64,000 nt of DNA from Isoetes taiwanensis (taxonomy: Eukaryota; Streptophyta; Lycopodiopsida; Isoetales; Isoetaceae), in contig JAJEKV010000168.1 in the NCBI GenBank assembly GCA_021234155.1, positions 62,001-126,000 of the forward strand, given 5' to 3'. Below, piece after piece: positions 1 through 12,674 of the stretch; positions within the stretch are counted from its first letter, which is position 1; the number at the start of each line of letters is the position of its first letter. The notes under the pieces were generated by a model. That model was given only the letters and a program-made list of their open reading frames with translations. It did not search any database and was not told the origin of the DNA. The position numbers and the translations under genes were made by a program.

Positions 1-1889
1 GGGAAAATACAGTATTTGGTTGGAGGTATACCAGCAACCTTAAGGATATGTTCTACAAACCTAAAATTGTGTTTACCAGTCCTTTGGAACCTGCATGTGT
101 ATGTAGCATCCCAAGATTACAGAAATTTATTGATCAGAAAATCGGACACATCCGGACAACTGACCTGAATATTATTCATTGTAAAGGTTTGAGGAATTGG
201 TTTCAACTTGGGTTAAACTTTATACCAGATCACCCATTCACTATTGAACAATTTATGGCAGAAATGGATAATACCATTGAACAGTTTTTTCTCGTGCACA
301 GGTTTTCTCTTGTGGAATATGATGAACTGGTTATAGAGCAGTGTAAAAATGATCTCAGAAAAGAAATCAGATGGCTGGCCAAAATGTTTGTAGAAAGTAA
401 CAGTGAATCCAAGAAAAAATTCTTATGTATGGAGGAAAATGTGAATAAAAATATTGAATGGCTGGTTAATAACCTGTACATCTCAGGTGTGGATAAAGCT
501 GCTAATAATCCCGTGTTTATTTGCCCCTTACATATCAGAGAAGCTGCCACTATCAGGCTTAATAGCAATGATTTTTGTAAGTGTGATATCACTAGAGAAG
601 AATTGATTAATCATGTGCAGGAGGATATTGATTCCATGTTGGGAATAGGACACATGTTCAGTATGGAATTACCATACCTTTTAGGCATTTTTAAAGCCCA
701 TAAATTGGAATACAGGTGGATCACCAATGCGCATGAAACTATTTTTTCTACTCCAGCTGCAATTGTAGCAGCTGGACTTAATCTCATTCTGGACATGTGG
801 CCAACAATTTGTTATGAAAAATGCAGTGCTGCTAATGTTTTCCAAAAGAATAAGATCAAAGCGGCCTGGGTAGTCAATTCCATTTATGACGTGATGTGTA
901 ACTTACCTCCTAAGGTTAACGACGTGTTTGTTGCGGATATAACCAAATGTTATGAGAATATCCCATTAGATGGGGTACATGGGATCTGTTACATTATGGA
1001 GAATGTGATAAGGATGACATGGAGAATTAAGAAAAAAGTTAATGCAGGTTATGATATGTGGTATAAAATCTTGGAAAATGGCAGCATTAAGATGGAATGG
1101 AGGAATATGGTTCACGAAAGCAAAAGTATGGCCTGAGAATGGATATGGACCTATTTACGGTTAAACAAATGGTTCTTGAACAATTGTTTTCTCTTAATGC
1201 ATAATGGGGTATTTAGGCAAATCAAGGGTATCCCAATGGGATTTGCTTCTAGTCCTGGTTGGTGTAACTTATATCTGGCTGCTTTTGAGCTTGATTTTAT
1301 CTCTAAATTAATTACTGAAGGTAAATTTACTGAGGCTGCTGCATTCAGATATACATTCAGGTATATGGATGATCTTCTTAGTGTTAACAATCCATATGTC
1401 AGGGCTTTCCTTGGACTCATTAAGAATAATAATGGTAATGGGGTTACTATCTACAATTTGGAGCACCTTGTAATCAAGGATGAAACGACATATCACAGCC
1501 ATGATGCTCACATTGGAATGAAAGTTGATTTTCTTAATGTTACTATTGACATCATTGCAAGTCATGCTGGTTTATATAATACATATAGGTATGACAAAAG
1601 GAATAACCTACCTTTCAAAGCTGTTAAATTTATCCATGCTAGCAGTTGTAGGCCATATATTATGGCGTGCAATGTTATCATTTCACAGGTTCAACCGATT
1701 TTATATGTGCACAATAATCCTATTCGGGCTGCTGAAGATTTGGTAATTCTTATCAACTGCTTTATTGATAAAGGATTTAAGAAGAAGGATGTGTGGCATA
1801 AGGTGCTCAGGGTATTGAGAAATGAAAATTTCCCAGGCCTAAAATATGATATCAAGACATTGCTATTCGAATTGGGAAAATCCAGATAA
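1..1889 (+). mobile_element. Penelope-like retroelement, reverse transcriptase fossil
   Basis: Two coding blocks in one orientation read as a reverse transcriptase. The first is open from the window edge to 1136 and ends with a motif-A-like stretch DITKCYENIP at about 938-967. The second, about 1140-1889, has RQIKGIPMG followed by SSPGWCNLYL (motif B-like) and FRYMDDLLS with the catalytic aspartates (motif C, about 1360-1386). GxPMG plus YxDD with a long N-terminal region is typical of Penelope-like elements and related cellular rvt genes, not of LTR elements or ordinary LINEs. The two blocks do not form one open frame and the stretch between them reads poorly, so the gene is broken there. 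No GIY-YIG endonuclease is recognised downstream. A single-copy rvt gene is the alternative. The 5' end lies outside the window. Confidence 0.65.
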
Positions 1890-2537
1890 TATTTTGATTT
1901 AAGGGTTAAATGACTTCCCAAGCATAGGGATTTATTGAGTTAATTGCAAGGGTTTGGTAAGAATAAAATTTGACACAAGATACTCAAAGTTCTTGAATAA
2001 AGAATGGTTCCTAAGATTGATTTGTATGATCAATAATTTGATGTATAGGCTGAATGGAATCATGTTAGTGTAATATACTTAGCAAAGGAATTCCCATTCA
2101 TGGGAATCATAGTCTTTATTGGTGGCTGTGGTCTCTTCTCTATGGGTTATTAATACTTTTGTTACTGCTTGCAAAGGAAATTTATGATATCTGATACAAT
2201 CTTTGAGGTGGGTGGAATCAGTTTCTGAGATAGATAAATAAGTACTTGTGTCATTTGGTGCAATTTATGCTGTTATTTGTTGGAAACTTTATAAACCTTA
2301 GTTAACAGAAAACTAACTGAGTAAATACAACTGATTGATATTATTACTTTGAAAAACTGGATTTAATAGAGTATTACAGCAAAGCTACATGCAGGTCTGT
2401 AGTATGGTTATATAGTTAGCAAAGTTACAAAAATCTGTAGCCAATAGTTTTGAAAAATTGGCACATAGACTATTTCTTAACATATATAGTGAATATACAG
2501 CATAGTACTAATGTTCATAGTCATAAAAGACTGTGTT
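1890..2537. other. AT-rich spacer, no gene seen
   Basis: Lies between the Penelope-like fossil and the 3' end of the B3-like gene. Reading frames are short in all six frames. It probably holds the 3' part of the retroelement and the 3' untranslated region of the minus-strand gene, but no terminal repeat or clear polyadenylation signal could be pinned. Confidence 0.5.
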
Positions 2538-3464
2538 TTAAACCTTCCTTAATTTGTGCAATGCTGCGCCCTTCAGTATCTTCATGTTCCATGTAAATTT
2601 CTTTCCAGTGTAAGTAAACTCAAGAACATCTCCAAGGCTTAAACCATACTTTTTCTTAAAACCATTCCGACCAACACCAAGGCGGCTTGGGCTACTCTTT
2701 GCTACCAGTGAGCTCTTCTGATTTCCTGGTCCATAGATGTCAACAGTATATCCCTTTGGTGGACTACGCCATTTGTTCTCGTTCTCGAGTACCTACTCAA
2801 GCAAATAATAGAAAATAATAAAGTATTTTAAAGTAATGGATGGAATCAAAAGCATAAACATACCAAGCCTCTATTTATATTTGCTCTGAGGAGAGCGACT
2901 CGGAAGGGCTTATGGGATGGGGGTTCATCCTCATCAGATGAATCATCATCATCGGATGAATCAAACTTATTATTTCTGGGTGTATCAGACTTGTTATTTC
3001 TGGGTGTATCTGTTGCACCTCGTCGATCATTAATGCCTGCCCGATTCTTTGATGGTGTACTATGACTGGAGTTTCCCACTTGCCAATTTCCGATGGGTTT
3101 CACACGATAATTTCCATCACATATCTGGGCTGTTAGACGTGTTCCATTTTCTGATATGCTGCATAAAAGTGCGGTTCCATCCACCATGTTGTTTCCTTGT
3201 AAAAAGGATTCCCAGCCTTCAGTGAAGAATGTTCGACCGCCTACTGATGCTATGTAAATACTGTACTCCTTTCGATTTGGGCCTACACCAACGATATACT
3301 GATCTTTGGCAAGCATTATCCCCTCTGCTTCCTGCAAAAATCTCGATTGTGTTAACAGCGAAAATCCGCATACTGAAACTAAGCATAAGATATTTTGAAT
3401 CAGCATGGTTTTAGCTTACCAGAAGGTGACCGAACTTGACATCTACAAGAAACACTGTCGCCAT
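2538..3464 (-). CDS. Small protein with two B3-like DNA-binding folds, three exons
   Basis: Predicted coding exons on the minus strand are 3464-3420, 3331-2864 and 2792-2538. Introns have GT..AG ends (donors GTAAGC and GTATG; acceptors TTGCAG and GAGTAG), and all junctions fall in phase 0, giving 255 residues. The start ATG at 3464 begins MATVFLVDVKFGHLL. Residues about 45-95 contain FFTEGWESFLQGNN and a distal I-C-D, resembling the second half of a plant B3 domain (GW..F...N.L..G). Residues about 110-160 form a linker with a TPRNNKSD/TPRNNKFD repeat and an acidic Ser/Asp run. The last exon (YTVDIYGPG, NGFKKKYGLSLGDVLEF, FTWNMKIL) resembles a second B3 fold. A role as a nuclear DNA-binding regulator is inferred from the fold only. 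The first domain seems to lack the usual first strands, so it could be a divergent member. Confidence 0.6.
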
Positions 3465-6400
3465 TGCTTGGAATATGAAATAGCTATCGACTGGAAAATG
3501 AAAGGGTTACTCTGGCCGGGATTAACCATAAATATATGCGCTCAATATATGAGCTAATGCTATTATGATATGACTACTCTAATTATTACAAGCGTAGGGT
3601 TGCAGCTATGCTAATAATTATTATATGCCTTGGATAAGAACTCTGCAGTTAATTCGGAACCAGAATAAAATGGGCATATACGGTTGGTATTATTCTTAAT
3701 TATTTTGGAACCAAATTAATTGGATATAGACTATTAGTTTCTTCCTTAACTATTCAATCTATGTAGTACAAACATTTTTCGATACAATTACGTATGAACC
3801 CAACTAATTCTTAGTTTGCACTAATGTCCCTTAGAGACAACCTTTAACACTTAGTCGGCAGGAGGGTCCCTTTGCTAGCAAAGGGATCCTCCAATCCTTT
3901 TTTGCTATCATATGGGACCTTATCTGCCCTCCGGTAGGAGGCAGGGATATATATATATACACAATCTTACTCTGGTCATTAGCCTTAGTTCCCTTTAAGT
4001 CTTTAGTACCATCCTCTAATCCATATGTAGTGTTCTTAGTTGTCCATAGACATGTCTCCTGATCCTATAAATGCAACTAATATGGTGATGGTACCTTGTA
4101 TTGGATAAGGGGATCAATTTATCTATATGACTTGGAACATTGCAACACTATGTTGGAATGAACTTGTTCTCTTAAAATTAACCTATGCATTAAATAAAAA
4201 TGTTGTTGCTCATTGGGCTTGATGGTGTTTCTGTATGGTGTGCATATCCCACAATAATGGTTGATAGTATGATGGTTGACTTTGGAAATGATAATTTGTT
4301 GCCACTTGATTGTCTAGTGCAATGTAAATGAATTCGGACATTTTTTCTTAAGTTATAATATAGTTAGACTTTCTTGGTTTTACTTAAGACTAATGAACAT
4401 TTGCAGCATTTATGATGATGGCTGGTTAATATCCTTTTAGGTTGCAGCAATGGAAGTAGGGGCAAAGGTTAATTTGATACTATAGGAATATTAATTGGGA
4501 CTGAATATTGGGGACGAGTTGTTGATGATGATATTCCAATATATATGTGGGTTTCAATAAAGGGACTATGATCAAAGATAATTTTGAAACCCGGTATGCT
4601 TCTAGGAACTCATTAATGGCCTTGATGATAGTCTGGGCCCTTAACCTGAATAGGTTAATTTTACTTCTAAAGATTATTAAGGTAATGAAAGACCACCTAG
4701 TGGACTATAGCAAGAAAGTGAAGTAAAGATATGGATATAAGGAGGTTATTTTGACAACTAGAAAAAATGTATATCATAAAATTGGCATGCTAACATCTTG
4801 TTGGAATGTAGTAAGTTTACTAGGGGCAATGGTCATGTGGTGATTATGGCAAAATTATGGGGACATAATTTAAAGCCTAAGTATACAATGGATGTTAAAG
4901 GTGTATGTAGGGTGCGCATGTGGGCTGAATAGAAAAAATTGGGTTAAAAAAGGATTGTTTTAAAGGTCATATGTTGGTAATCTTATTGTTAGTTGTGAAG
5001 TTATATTATACAATAATATGTACCCTTATCTATTGACGAACCCTAATCGATGGACGAACCCTAATGCTCTGTTGGCGGACAAGCGTGACTTGGGCAGTGA
5101 CTAAATGATCAGTAACTAGCGGAGATGACTCTTAAAAAGCTAGCGTTGGCGGTACATGTATGCAATCATATTTTGTTGCATTCTCGAGCTCGAAAAGCTT
5201 CTGAGTCTTGATAATGCATTTTTATTTCATTTCTCTTGAGTAATTCTGGATTATTTCTAGTATATTTCTTGTGGATATCGGTAAGTTTCACTTTATCACG
5301 GGCGTTCTTGTAATTTACGCTTTAAGCGTATGGGATTAAGGGCTTAAAATCTCCTTAATTGGTTTTAGCAAATAGACAATATAAATAGACTTAGTTTCCC
5401 AATTCGAAAGCTTGAGCATGAGTAAGAGTGGCCGACCGGCTTTTGTAATAAAGGGCAAACTAGGCCCAAACTTATTGAATTTCTTCGAGACATGGGATGA
5501 AACCTGACAATCCACAACCGAGTAAAAAGCAGTTAATTGATGCAATGCGGGCGGCATGGATTAGATCCAAATAGGGCCAAAGGTGACATGGGTATCTTGA
5601 AGTTTGTTCCAAGCACGAATCCTTGTGGGAATGTCTCCAAAATAGCGAAAACTTCCGGCGATAATGTGGTCATTGTGGTGATTCTAATGTGGAGATTGTA
5701 GTGACTCGACAATGAAGAGGACTCTAGCAATGAAATTCAACCAAATCAGGTTTGCTCGTAGTATTTATACTTAGATGGTCTGAATTATCATAAGAGATTA
5801 TTACTGCAGCTTATATCTGGGTTACAATAGTACAGCAATTTTGATCTGTTCATAAATTATTTAATTGCAAGAGGTATGATAGCTTTGGGTTGGCTTTAAA
5901 ATTACATTATTAATTTTCAGTATATAAATTCTGTGGGTAAAGGGCAGAAATGCCAAGAGAGTTCATAGCTTACCTGCTAGCATTAGTATTTCTTACCCTC
6001 CTTAGGCTAATAAGTGCTATTTGCTGCAGGTAACCGAACTCTCTTCTCCTGCACTCTTTTTTGCATGGATGTTTGAGGAATGCTGCTGGTTATGAACTAT
6101 TCATTAATTTTGTAGTTACAATCCGTATGGGTAAGTATTTACTCTTACTTTGCTATTACTATTGAAGACATATGGACAAAATATTTGGCAATACATTTGG
6201 TAATTCCTTTTTATCCTATTTCTCTTGTAACTTTTTTCATATTATGAATCTGAAGTACAACTGTTATAGTACCTTTGTTTTATTATCTTTAAAATACATC
6301 TGTTATATTTCATGGTAGATCTATATGTTTGTGGTAATTTTTTAAGAATTTGGCAATAATTTGCTCATATTGGCTACTCTATCCATTTGGCTGGTTGTAT

Positions 6401-6700
6401 TTTGAATCCTTCAAATAATATTATTGTCTGGTTATTTTTTTATTGAGTCAATGGCTTTAATAGCTTGCTGACTGTCTGCAGTTAATTGTTTGAGCATGAT
6501 TTTTGGCAATATTACATGTGTGGGATTAATCTAATATTATTGGTGACTAGGACATGGTTATTATGGTGAATTCTTTATGTTTTTTAGTCCCATGACCTCT
6601 ATGGTTTCCCTTTTTAGGGTTCAATAAATTCAGGTTTCCTATCTAGTTAATATAGGACTCCTTGGATGTCTGGTTAATGCATGAGGTCTTGGCTAGGCCA
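3465..6700. other. Spacer of decayed DNA, no supportable gene
   Basis: AT-rich sequence with only short frames on both strands. Two short minus-strand frames at about 5336-5730 have no recognisable motif. A direct repeat of GACGAACCCTAAT occurs at 5035-5047 and 5053-5065 (period 18) and contains the telo-box core AACCCTA twice; this may be a promoter or leader remnant. A run of TA dinucleotides begins at about 6703. Some stretches near 4440-4760 look like old coding sequence but match no family I recognise. Confidence 0.4.
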
Positions 6701-6702
6701 AT

Positions 6703-6705
6703 TTA

Positions 6706-6736
<31 letters not shown>

Positions 6737-7045
6737 TTATTACGTTCGCTGCAAACCTTCCTTCGCTTTTCGCGTCTGCTGAAAAAACTTCGGCGTCTGT
6801 AAAGCGAATGTAAGGTTTCACAGACGCCGAATTTGAATTTCAAAAAAATATATATATATTTTTCGCGACGCCGATTTTCAATCGTTTCACAGACGCTGAA
6901 AAAACTTTCAGCAGACGCTAATTAGAAGGTTTCGCGTACGCGAAAATCTTCCGACGCCGGAATTTTTTTTTGCCGTATTTTTTACGTTTTATACGGCAAA
7001 TATGTGCCGTATCATACAATTCATACGTATTCCGTATAAAACGTA
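6703..7045. repeat. CpG-rich patch of nested inverted repeats
   Basis: After a TA microsatellite and a T run comes a patch far richer in CG than its surroundings. A perfect 12-base inverted repeat TTCGGCGTCTGT (6789-6800) / ACAGACGCCGAA (6820-6831) encloses a 19-base loop. Degenerate copies of the AGACGC/GCGTCT core recur at about 6768-6776, 6890-6898 and 6912-6918. A second inverted pair, TGCCGTAT (6971-6978) / ATACGGCA (6991-6998), with further GCCGTAT copies follows. The patch directly abuts the end of the Ty3/gypsy fossil. It may be a non-autonomous transposon, a satellite scrap or a terminal structure; no family is recognised. Confidence 0.5.
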
Positions 7046-9900
7046 CAGCGTATTGAACCTATCCCTGATTACTTCCCATTTGGCATTTGGCACTGGCAAT
7101 GGCTCTAATGTTCCTGGAATTCGAAGTTGTTCTGCCTTCATCTGCTGACATAGCTGACATTCTCGAATGTATTTGGCTATCTGCTTCTTCATGCCAGGCC
7201 AGTAGTAGCTACTTCTTATCTTGAAGTAGGTTTTCATGAAACCTGTGTGGCCGACTTGGGCTATTGTGCATGTCATGGAGTATCAACTTCCTGGCTCCGG
7301 ATGACTCTGATATGCACAATTTATTCTTATAGTACAATAGGTTACATTCCTTCTTAAAATGCTTGAAGTCTTCCTTCTCTTTGTCCGTTCTTGCCTCCTT
7401 GGAAAGGCTTGCCCATGCTTCCTTAAAGTCTCGACCCGTTGGCAACATCTCTTCTATCTTATTGCCAAACTCACTGGTGAGTGTTGATATGGCATTGCAA
7501 TACTCTCCTCGTCAAAGGATGCCTTGAAAGCGTGTCCGCAACCATGTTGAGCTTGCCTGGCTTGTACACGATGTCAAAATCATACTCCTCTAGGAACTCC
7601 ATCCATCTTGAGATGTGGTTGGGTGAAGATATACTGTAGAGTCCAGTGGTCCGTACCTAGTTGGAACGTCCTTTCCAATAGATAGTGTCTCCATATTCTC
7701 AATGCTCTCACCACTGCTAACAAGTTCTGATCATGGGTTGGCTAGCGCGTTTTGGCGTCGTTCATCTTCCTTGAATCATATGCTACAACCCTCTCCTCCT
7801 GTATCTAGACCGCTGCTGTTGCAATCTTGCTAGCATCGGTTGCCACCAACTTATCCTTCTCTGGATCTGGCAATGTTAAGATTGGGGTAGTCGTTAAAGC
7901 TTCCTTCAATGTCTCAAATGCTGCTTGGGCCTTCTTTGGCCAATGACTCGCCCAACCTTTTATCTTCTCAGCTTTGATGAGGTTTGTTAGTGGGGCTGCT
8001 AACTTTGCAAAGTTCCTGACAAACTTTCTGTAATATCTTGCTAAGCCGAGGAAGCTCCTCACTTCATGGATGTTCTTCGGTGCTGGCCAATCAATTACTG
8101 CTTCAATCTTCGCAGAGTCAGTGGAAATCCCTTCTGCTGTAATTACATGCCCAAGTACTCTGCTCTTTCAGTGGCGAAGTGACCCTTGGATAGCTTCACA
8201 TAAAGTTGATGCTTCCTCAACTTTTCAAGTACCTTCCTCAAGTGTTAGGCATGCTCCTCCAAGGATTTGCTGTAGACTAAAATATCATCAAAGAAAACTA
8301 TGATGAATGTGTCTAGAAACTCACGAAAAGTGTCGTTCATGAATCTCATGAATGTTGTTGAGGCATTGGACAACCCGAATGGCACACAGTGGATTCCTAG
8401 TGGCCATATCTTATCCTGAATGCAGTCTTATAAATGTCTTCTTCCTTGATCTCGATCTGATAGTAGTCTGATCTCAAGACCTTTGCACCTTGTAGCTGAT
8501 CCATCAGATCGTCTGATCGGGGCAGCGCATACTTGTTCTTGATGGTGTGTTTGTTCAATTGATGATAGTCAATGCACATTCTTAAATTTCCATCTTTCTT
8601 CTTGACAAATAGAATCGGCGCCTCGAATGGGGAGATATTAGGTCTTATAAACCTAGGTCTAGCAACTCTTGCAATTGCTTCTTTAATTCCGTCAACTCCT
8701 AAGGTGATATTCTGTAAGGTGCCTTACTTGCGGGCTTAGCTCTTGGTTCAAGTGTTATTTCACACTTGACTCCCCTGTATGGTGGGAGTTGCTTGATCTC
8801 ATATGGGAACAAATCATGGAATTCCTTCACTAGCTTGGCTATTGGCTTCAGCATCTTGTTCAATGCTTTGGCCTCCTTGTCTTCCTCTGTTTCTGGCTCC
8901 TCAACTTCGAGCTTAAAGACATAGGCCATTTGCTCCTTCTTTATGCATCTAAGTAACTTCTTACTAGACATGCATTGCATGATTGAATGACTTCTTACCT
9001 GTTATCTCAATGACTTTTTTGGTGCCATTAAGGTGACTTTCCGCTTCCCGCAATCAATCACAGCCCCTGCCGGGCCAAGGTATTCCATGCCTATGATCAA
9101 GCCGTACTTGCCAATCTTCATGATCTCTGCTCTCATTCCAATGTTGATATCTGGCAAGTCTATGTCGAAGTTGATTCTCTTTCCCGCTGTGTGTCGGATT
9201 GCCCCACTTACAAACACAGCAGGCCTGGGCTTAGACTTCAAAGGCTTCAATTTCAACAACTCTACCATCCTTGACGAAGCAAAATTATGGTGCTCTTCGT
9301 GTTTATCAACACTATGAAGGACTTGGCTTTGACTTTTCCTATTGTTGAGATGACCTGATATTGACTCTCGGCATTCTCGGAGCCAATGGCAGCAAAGATG
9401 TGGCACTCACCCTGGATGTAGTTGCAAACATCTTCATCGTCATTCTCAGGGTGTCTCCCATCCTCCTAGCTCTGCTAGTGCTGCATTCATCACAAAAGGA
9501 CAGTTGTGTGTCCGATGTCCCAGTGGGAAGCACCTGAAGTACAACTGCTTTTCTATACATTCCTGTCTCTTCTCCTTCGGGATGGACTACAAAAACTGCT
9601 TCATTGCTTTGGAGTAGTTTGAACCACCCGCTTGCTCTTTGTCCCTGTAGTTGACCTGCTTCTTGTCCTGCTTTCCAAAATTTGCATTCCCTTGCTTCCC
9701 ATAGTTTGCATTTTATTGAGGTCTAGCCGTTGCCGGGCTTGTTGCTCTTGGACTATAGCTTCCAGTGGCTTCCCCCTTGTCCTGATAGTACTCTTGCTTT
9801 TGTTCACTACTTTGGGGACCTATTCCTTCCAAAAAATGAATTCCTGGGCATCCATGCAATGGTTGGTGGGATGAAGAATGTCGTGATGCCGTGCTCACCT
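7045..9900 (-). mobile_element. Ty3/gypsy LTR-retrotransposon fossil (gag end and pol)
   Basis: Reading leftward from about 9900: a basic region with Cys-rich remnants like the end of gag (about 9400-9800); a retropepsin-like region ending YGLIIGMEYLGPAGAVID (about 9010-9330); reverse transcriptase pieces, including a block with [20 protein letters not shown] (about 8400-8580); the RT/RNase H link with [15 protein letters not shown] (about 7810-8060); and the integrase zinc-binding region with GHTGFMKTY and CQLCQQMK (about 7060-7270). This order is typical of Ty3/gypsy pol. It is an old, heavily broken copy with many breaks. No pair of LTRs could be identified; one end meets the CpG-rich patch and the other lies just beside a LINE fragment. 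Confidence 0.85.
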
Positions 9901-9924
9901 TCCAAAGAATTGTTGTTTTAAACC

Positions 9925-10577
9925 CAAGTAATTTAAGAATCTAGTTAGAGGTAAAAAGCGTTTGTTCTTTGAAAGAAGACAAGCTATGATGGGTTCTTAG
10001 TTTCAAACAAAACCTGAGCTTTTTTGGAAAAGCCTATTGCATAAGCCTGCTCAGGCCAAAGTTGATTTGGATGCTTTATTTGGTTTTGTGAGATCTTTGT
10101 ACTATGTTGAGAATTCAGATTGCATGCCTATGAGATGCCACAGAAGATTTTTTTCCTTGTGAAAATGAGCATTGTCGATTATAGAAGATGAGTAATGGCA
10201 AAGCATTTGATCTTGATGGCATTTCTATTGAACTGATAAAATGGAGTGGTAAGGAAATCATTTAGGTAGTTACCAACCAGTTAAATGCTGCAGTTCAGGT
10301 GGGATTGGTTAAATCTTGGAATGAATGCAGGGTTATTCCAATTTATAAGTCAGAAGACAAATATGATAGAAAAGATTATTGCACTATCATGGTTGGACAC
10401 ACTTTTTCTAAATTACTAGGTGGATTGTTGGAAAGTAAAATTAGTGATTGGGCTGATACTAATAGTAAGGGAGCTGCTGCCCAAGCTCGAAAGAAACATA
10501 GTACTCTCAATCATTTGCTTATCTTGAGATTGCTTATAGAGCAGGCAAGGAGTGCCAGCCTGTGTAAAAGCATTTGA
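9925..10577 (+). mobile_element. LINE fragment, start of reverse transcriptase domain
   Basis: The plus strand contains RLFFERRQAM and ELFWKSLLHKP (about 9955-10040), then GKAFDLDGISIELIKW (about 10198-10246), and CRVIPIYKSEDKYDRKDY with KKHSTLNHLLILRLLIEQAR (about 10327-10550). These match the finger and early palm motifs of non-LTR retrotransposon reverse transcriptases (K..GPDGI..E, PI.K....D..NYR.I, STLDH). The frame is interrupted upstream by stops, and the catalytic motifs that would follow are absent, so this is a 5'- and 3'-truncated dead copy. It begins beside the Ty3/gypsy fossil. Confidence 0.75.
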
Positions 10578-11449
10578 GCATTGTTATGCATCATGAGATA
10601 CACCCTCAGGAGACAACTGAACTATCCACACAATCATCTTGTGCTTGTAACTCATTTAGATATGAGCTTAATTCTTTATTCTATAACATGATATTCAATG
10701 CAGCAGAGACATGAGCAGATTGCACATTGGATGTCAAATCACATTCGATCCAATCACTAAAACATGTAGAAAACACTCTAGCCACCGCATTAGAAGAACC
10801 CCAAGGAGCAGAAGGAGTAGGCAAAGGCCCAGTAGAAACAGGCTAAAAAGTGCAAATGCACACTAAAAGTATTTAGAGTAGTTTCTGCTTGAGAAGTAGA
10901 CAAAGGCGTAGGTTTAGAAAGAGGGAGAAAGTGATGCAAGCTCATACTCATATTCACAATAGGAGAGTCAAAAGCAAGAGGATTGATGCAAGAATTATTG
11001 GGTAAATTAAGAAGTAGGAAAAGAGAATTCAGATCATGCAGAAGAGAAGAAACATGAGCATCATCTACCAACTTTTTTGGCTGGCAAATGTGTTCTAGAA
11101 GCTGGCAAACTAGGGTTTGCCATGATGACTGAAATATATAAACTCCAAATCCGACCTAGCTATATAGAACAAAACTATATGAACTATACACTGATGGTGG
11201 AAAGCTCGCATCTTTAGCATTCTAATGCGCATTAAAGAACACCCCAAGTAATTACATACTGCCGCCCTCCCCTCCCCCGCCCCCAATGCTAAGTGTTGGC
11301 CCCTTTTCCAATGTGTAGGCCAACATATTCCACATGTTGGGATACTCTGGACACTTGTACAAGTCGAATGTTGAGATTTGTATAGTGCCATAGCCATAAA
11401 ATCTACGTATTTTCTATCATATATTCTAGGAAAGTGTCACATTGATAAT
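10578..11449. other. Unassigned spacer
   Basis: Two minus-strand frames (11071-10790 and 11397-11110) show no recognisable domain; the second overlaps a G/C-rich stretch at 11264-11285 and is likely non-coding. The sequence has the look of retroelement leader or LTR DNA, but no terminal repeat could be shown. Confidence 0.35.
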
Positions 11450-11516
11450 ATTGAAATCATCATTACTAGGATTAAAGAACACTCGCCATGAAGGTTCCTT
11501 TACTATAATGATTCTA
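11450..11516 (-). repeat. Pentanucleotide-tailed short repeat family, body fragment
   Basis: Contains ATTACTAGGATTAAAGAAC, then CTCGCCATGAAGGTTCC, and an ATAATGAT end. This matches the reverse complement of the copy at 47430-47600, which has AAAGGTTTTCCC, GGCGAGGAA and AATCCTAGTAGTAATGATT. It lacks the TTCTA tail here; the piece at 11795-11860 may be the separated rest of the same copy. Confidence 0.5.
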
Positions 11517-11794
11517 TTATTCAATTTTATTCTTAGATGTTCCATGTCAAACTTGCCAACAAATCATCACACTCTGAGAACATTTGCCAACTATATAAAG
11601 CCAAATATGAGATGATTGATGGTTAGTTATCAATTCACTTAACCAAGTTCTTGCAATTGAAGGGGGAATTGAGGACTGTTGAGGTGGAAAGATGTTTGAG
11701 GTTAGTTGATCAGTTCATTTGAACAAGTTTTCTCTTATCTCAGATTCGTATCCTCAAGATCATGCACTGTAAGAAAGAAAGAAAGAAGGATGCA

Positions 11795-11880
11795 TGGATG
11801 GATGGACAGGATTTTTATCGTCCACGGAGACCAAATTGGCCATGGGACCCAAACAACAGAAGGGGCACATCTCAAAGACC
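11795..11880 (-). repeat. Pentanucleotide-tailed short repeat family, tail-side fragment
   Basis: Contains TTTTTATCGTCCACGGAGACC and CCATGGGACCC, which match the reverse complement of GGGTCCCATGACC...GTCTCCGTGGACGATAAAAA in the copy at 47430-47600. A GATG run takes the place of the usual TTCTA tail. Confidence 0.5.
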
Positions 11881-12168
11881 AATTGGCCTCTAGCGGATGT
11901 AAAAAAAAAAACTCATCCTCCTCTACAATATATTATCTTTATACCATTCATGAAATCCTATCATAGTTTGGCACAACTTCGAATCATTTGGAAGGCGTTC
12001 AAAGTGGGATACAAATTTGCCCATTCCATCCATATATGTTTGCCATACACTCGTGTGTTTGAGGTCATAGAATGGGTATATCCCCAATGGATGCTCCATC
12101 TAGCCTCAAAACTAGCCTAAATGCAAATCCCCCCCTTCAAAAAAAGCACACACGCACGCCCACCCCCT

Positions 12169-12354
<186 letters not shown>

Positions 12355-12674
12355 AACAATTTTCTCTAATATTTACTAGTGTGTTCGATGAATTATTGCC
12401 ACACGCCTCCAAAACAGATTGCCAAAAAGTGAAGAGATGAAAAAACAAAATGCACTTCACTTCTTTGTCCCCCTCGCTACCCCCACCACCAAAAAAGAAG
12501 GGGGAAAAGAAAAATCTGGAGTGCCCTCGCCGACACGGAGTAGGAGATGGTAATTTACAATAATGCCACCGATCATCGTTTTAGTTTATAGCTTTGCTTA
12601 AACAAACTTTCAATTCTGACACCAAAATTATAGATAATAATTGAACGAACATAATAGTGCATTTGAGAAAGATC

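Noticed and set aside
6703-7045. CRISPR-like array from the recurring AGACGC motif
   Set aside because: Spacing is irregular, units are degenerate and in both orientations, and the genome is eukaryotic.
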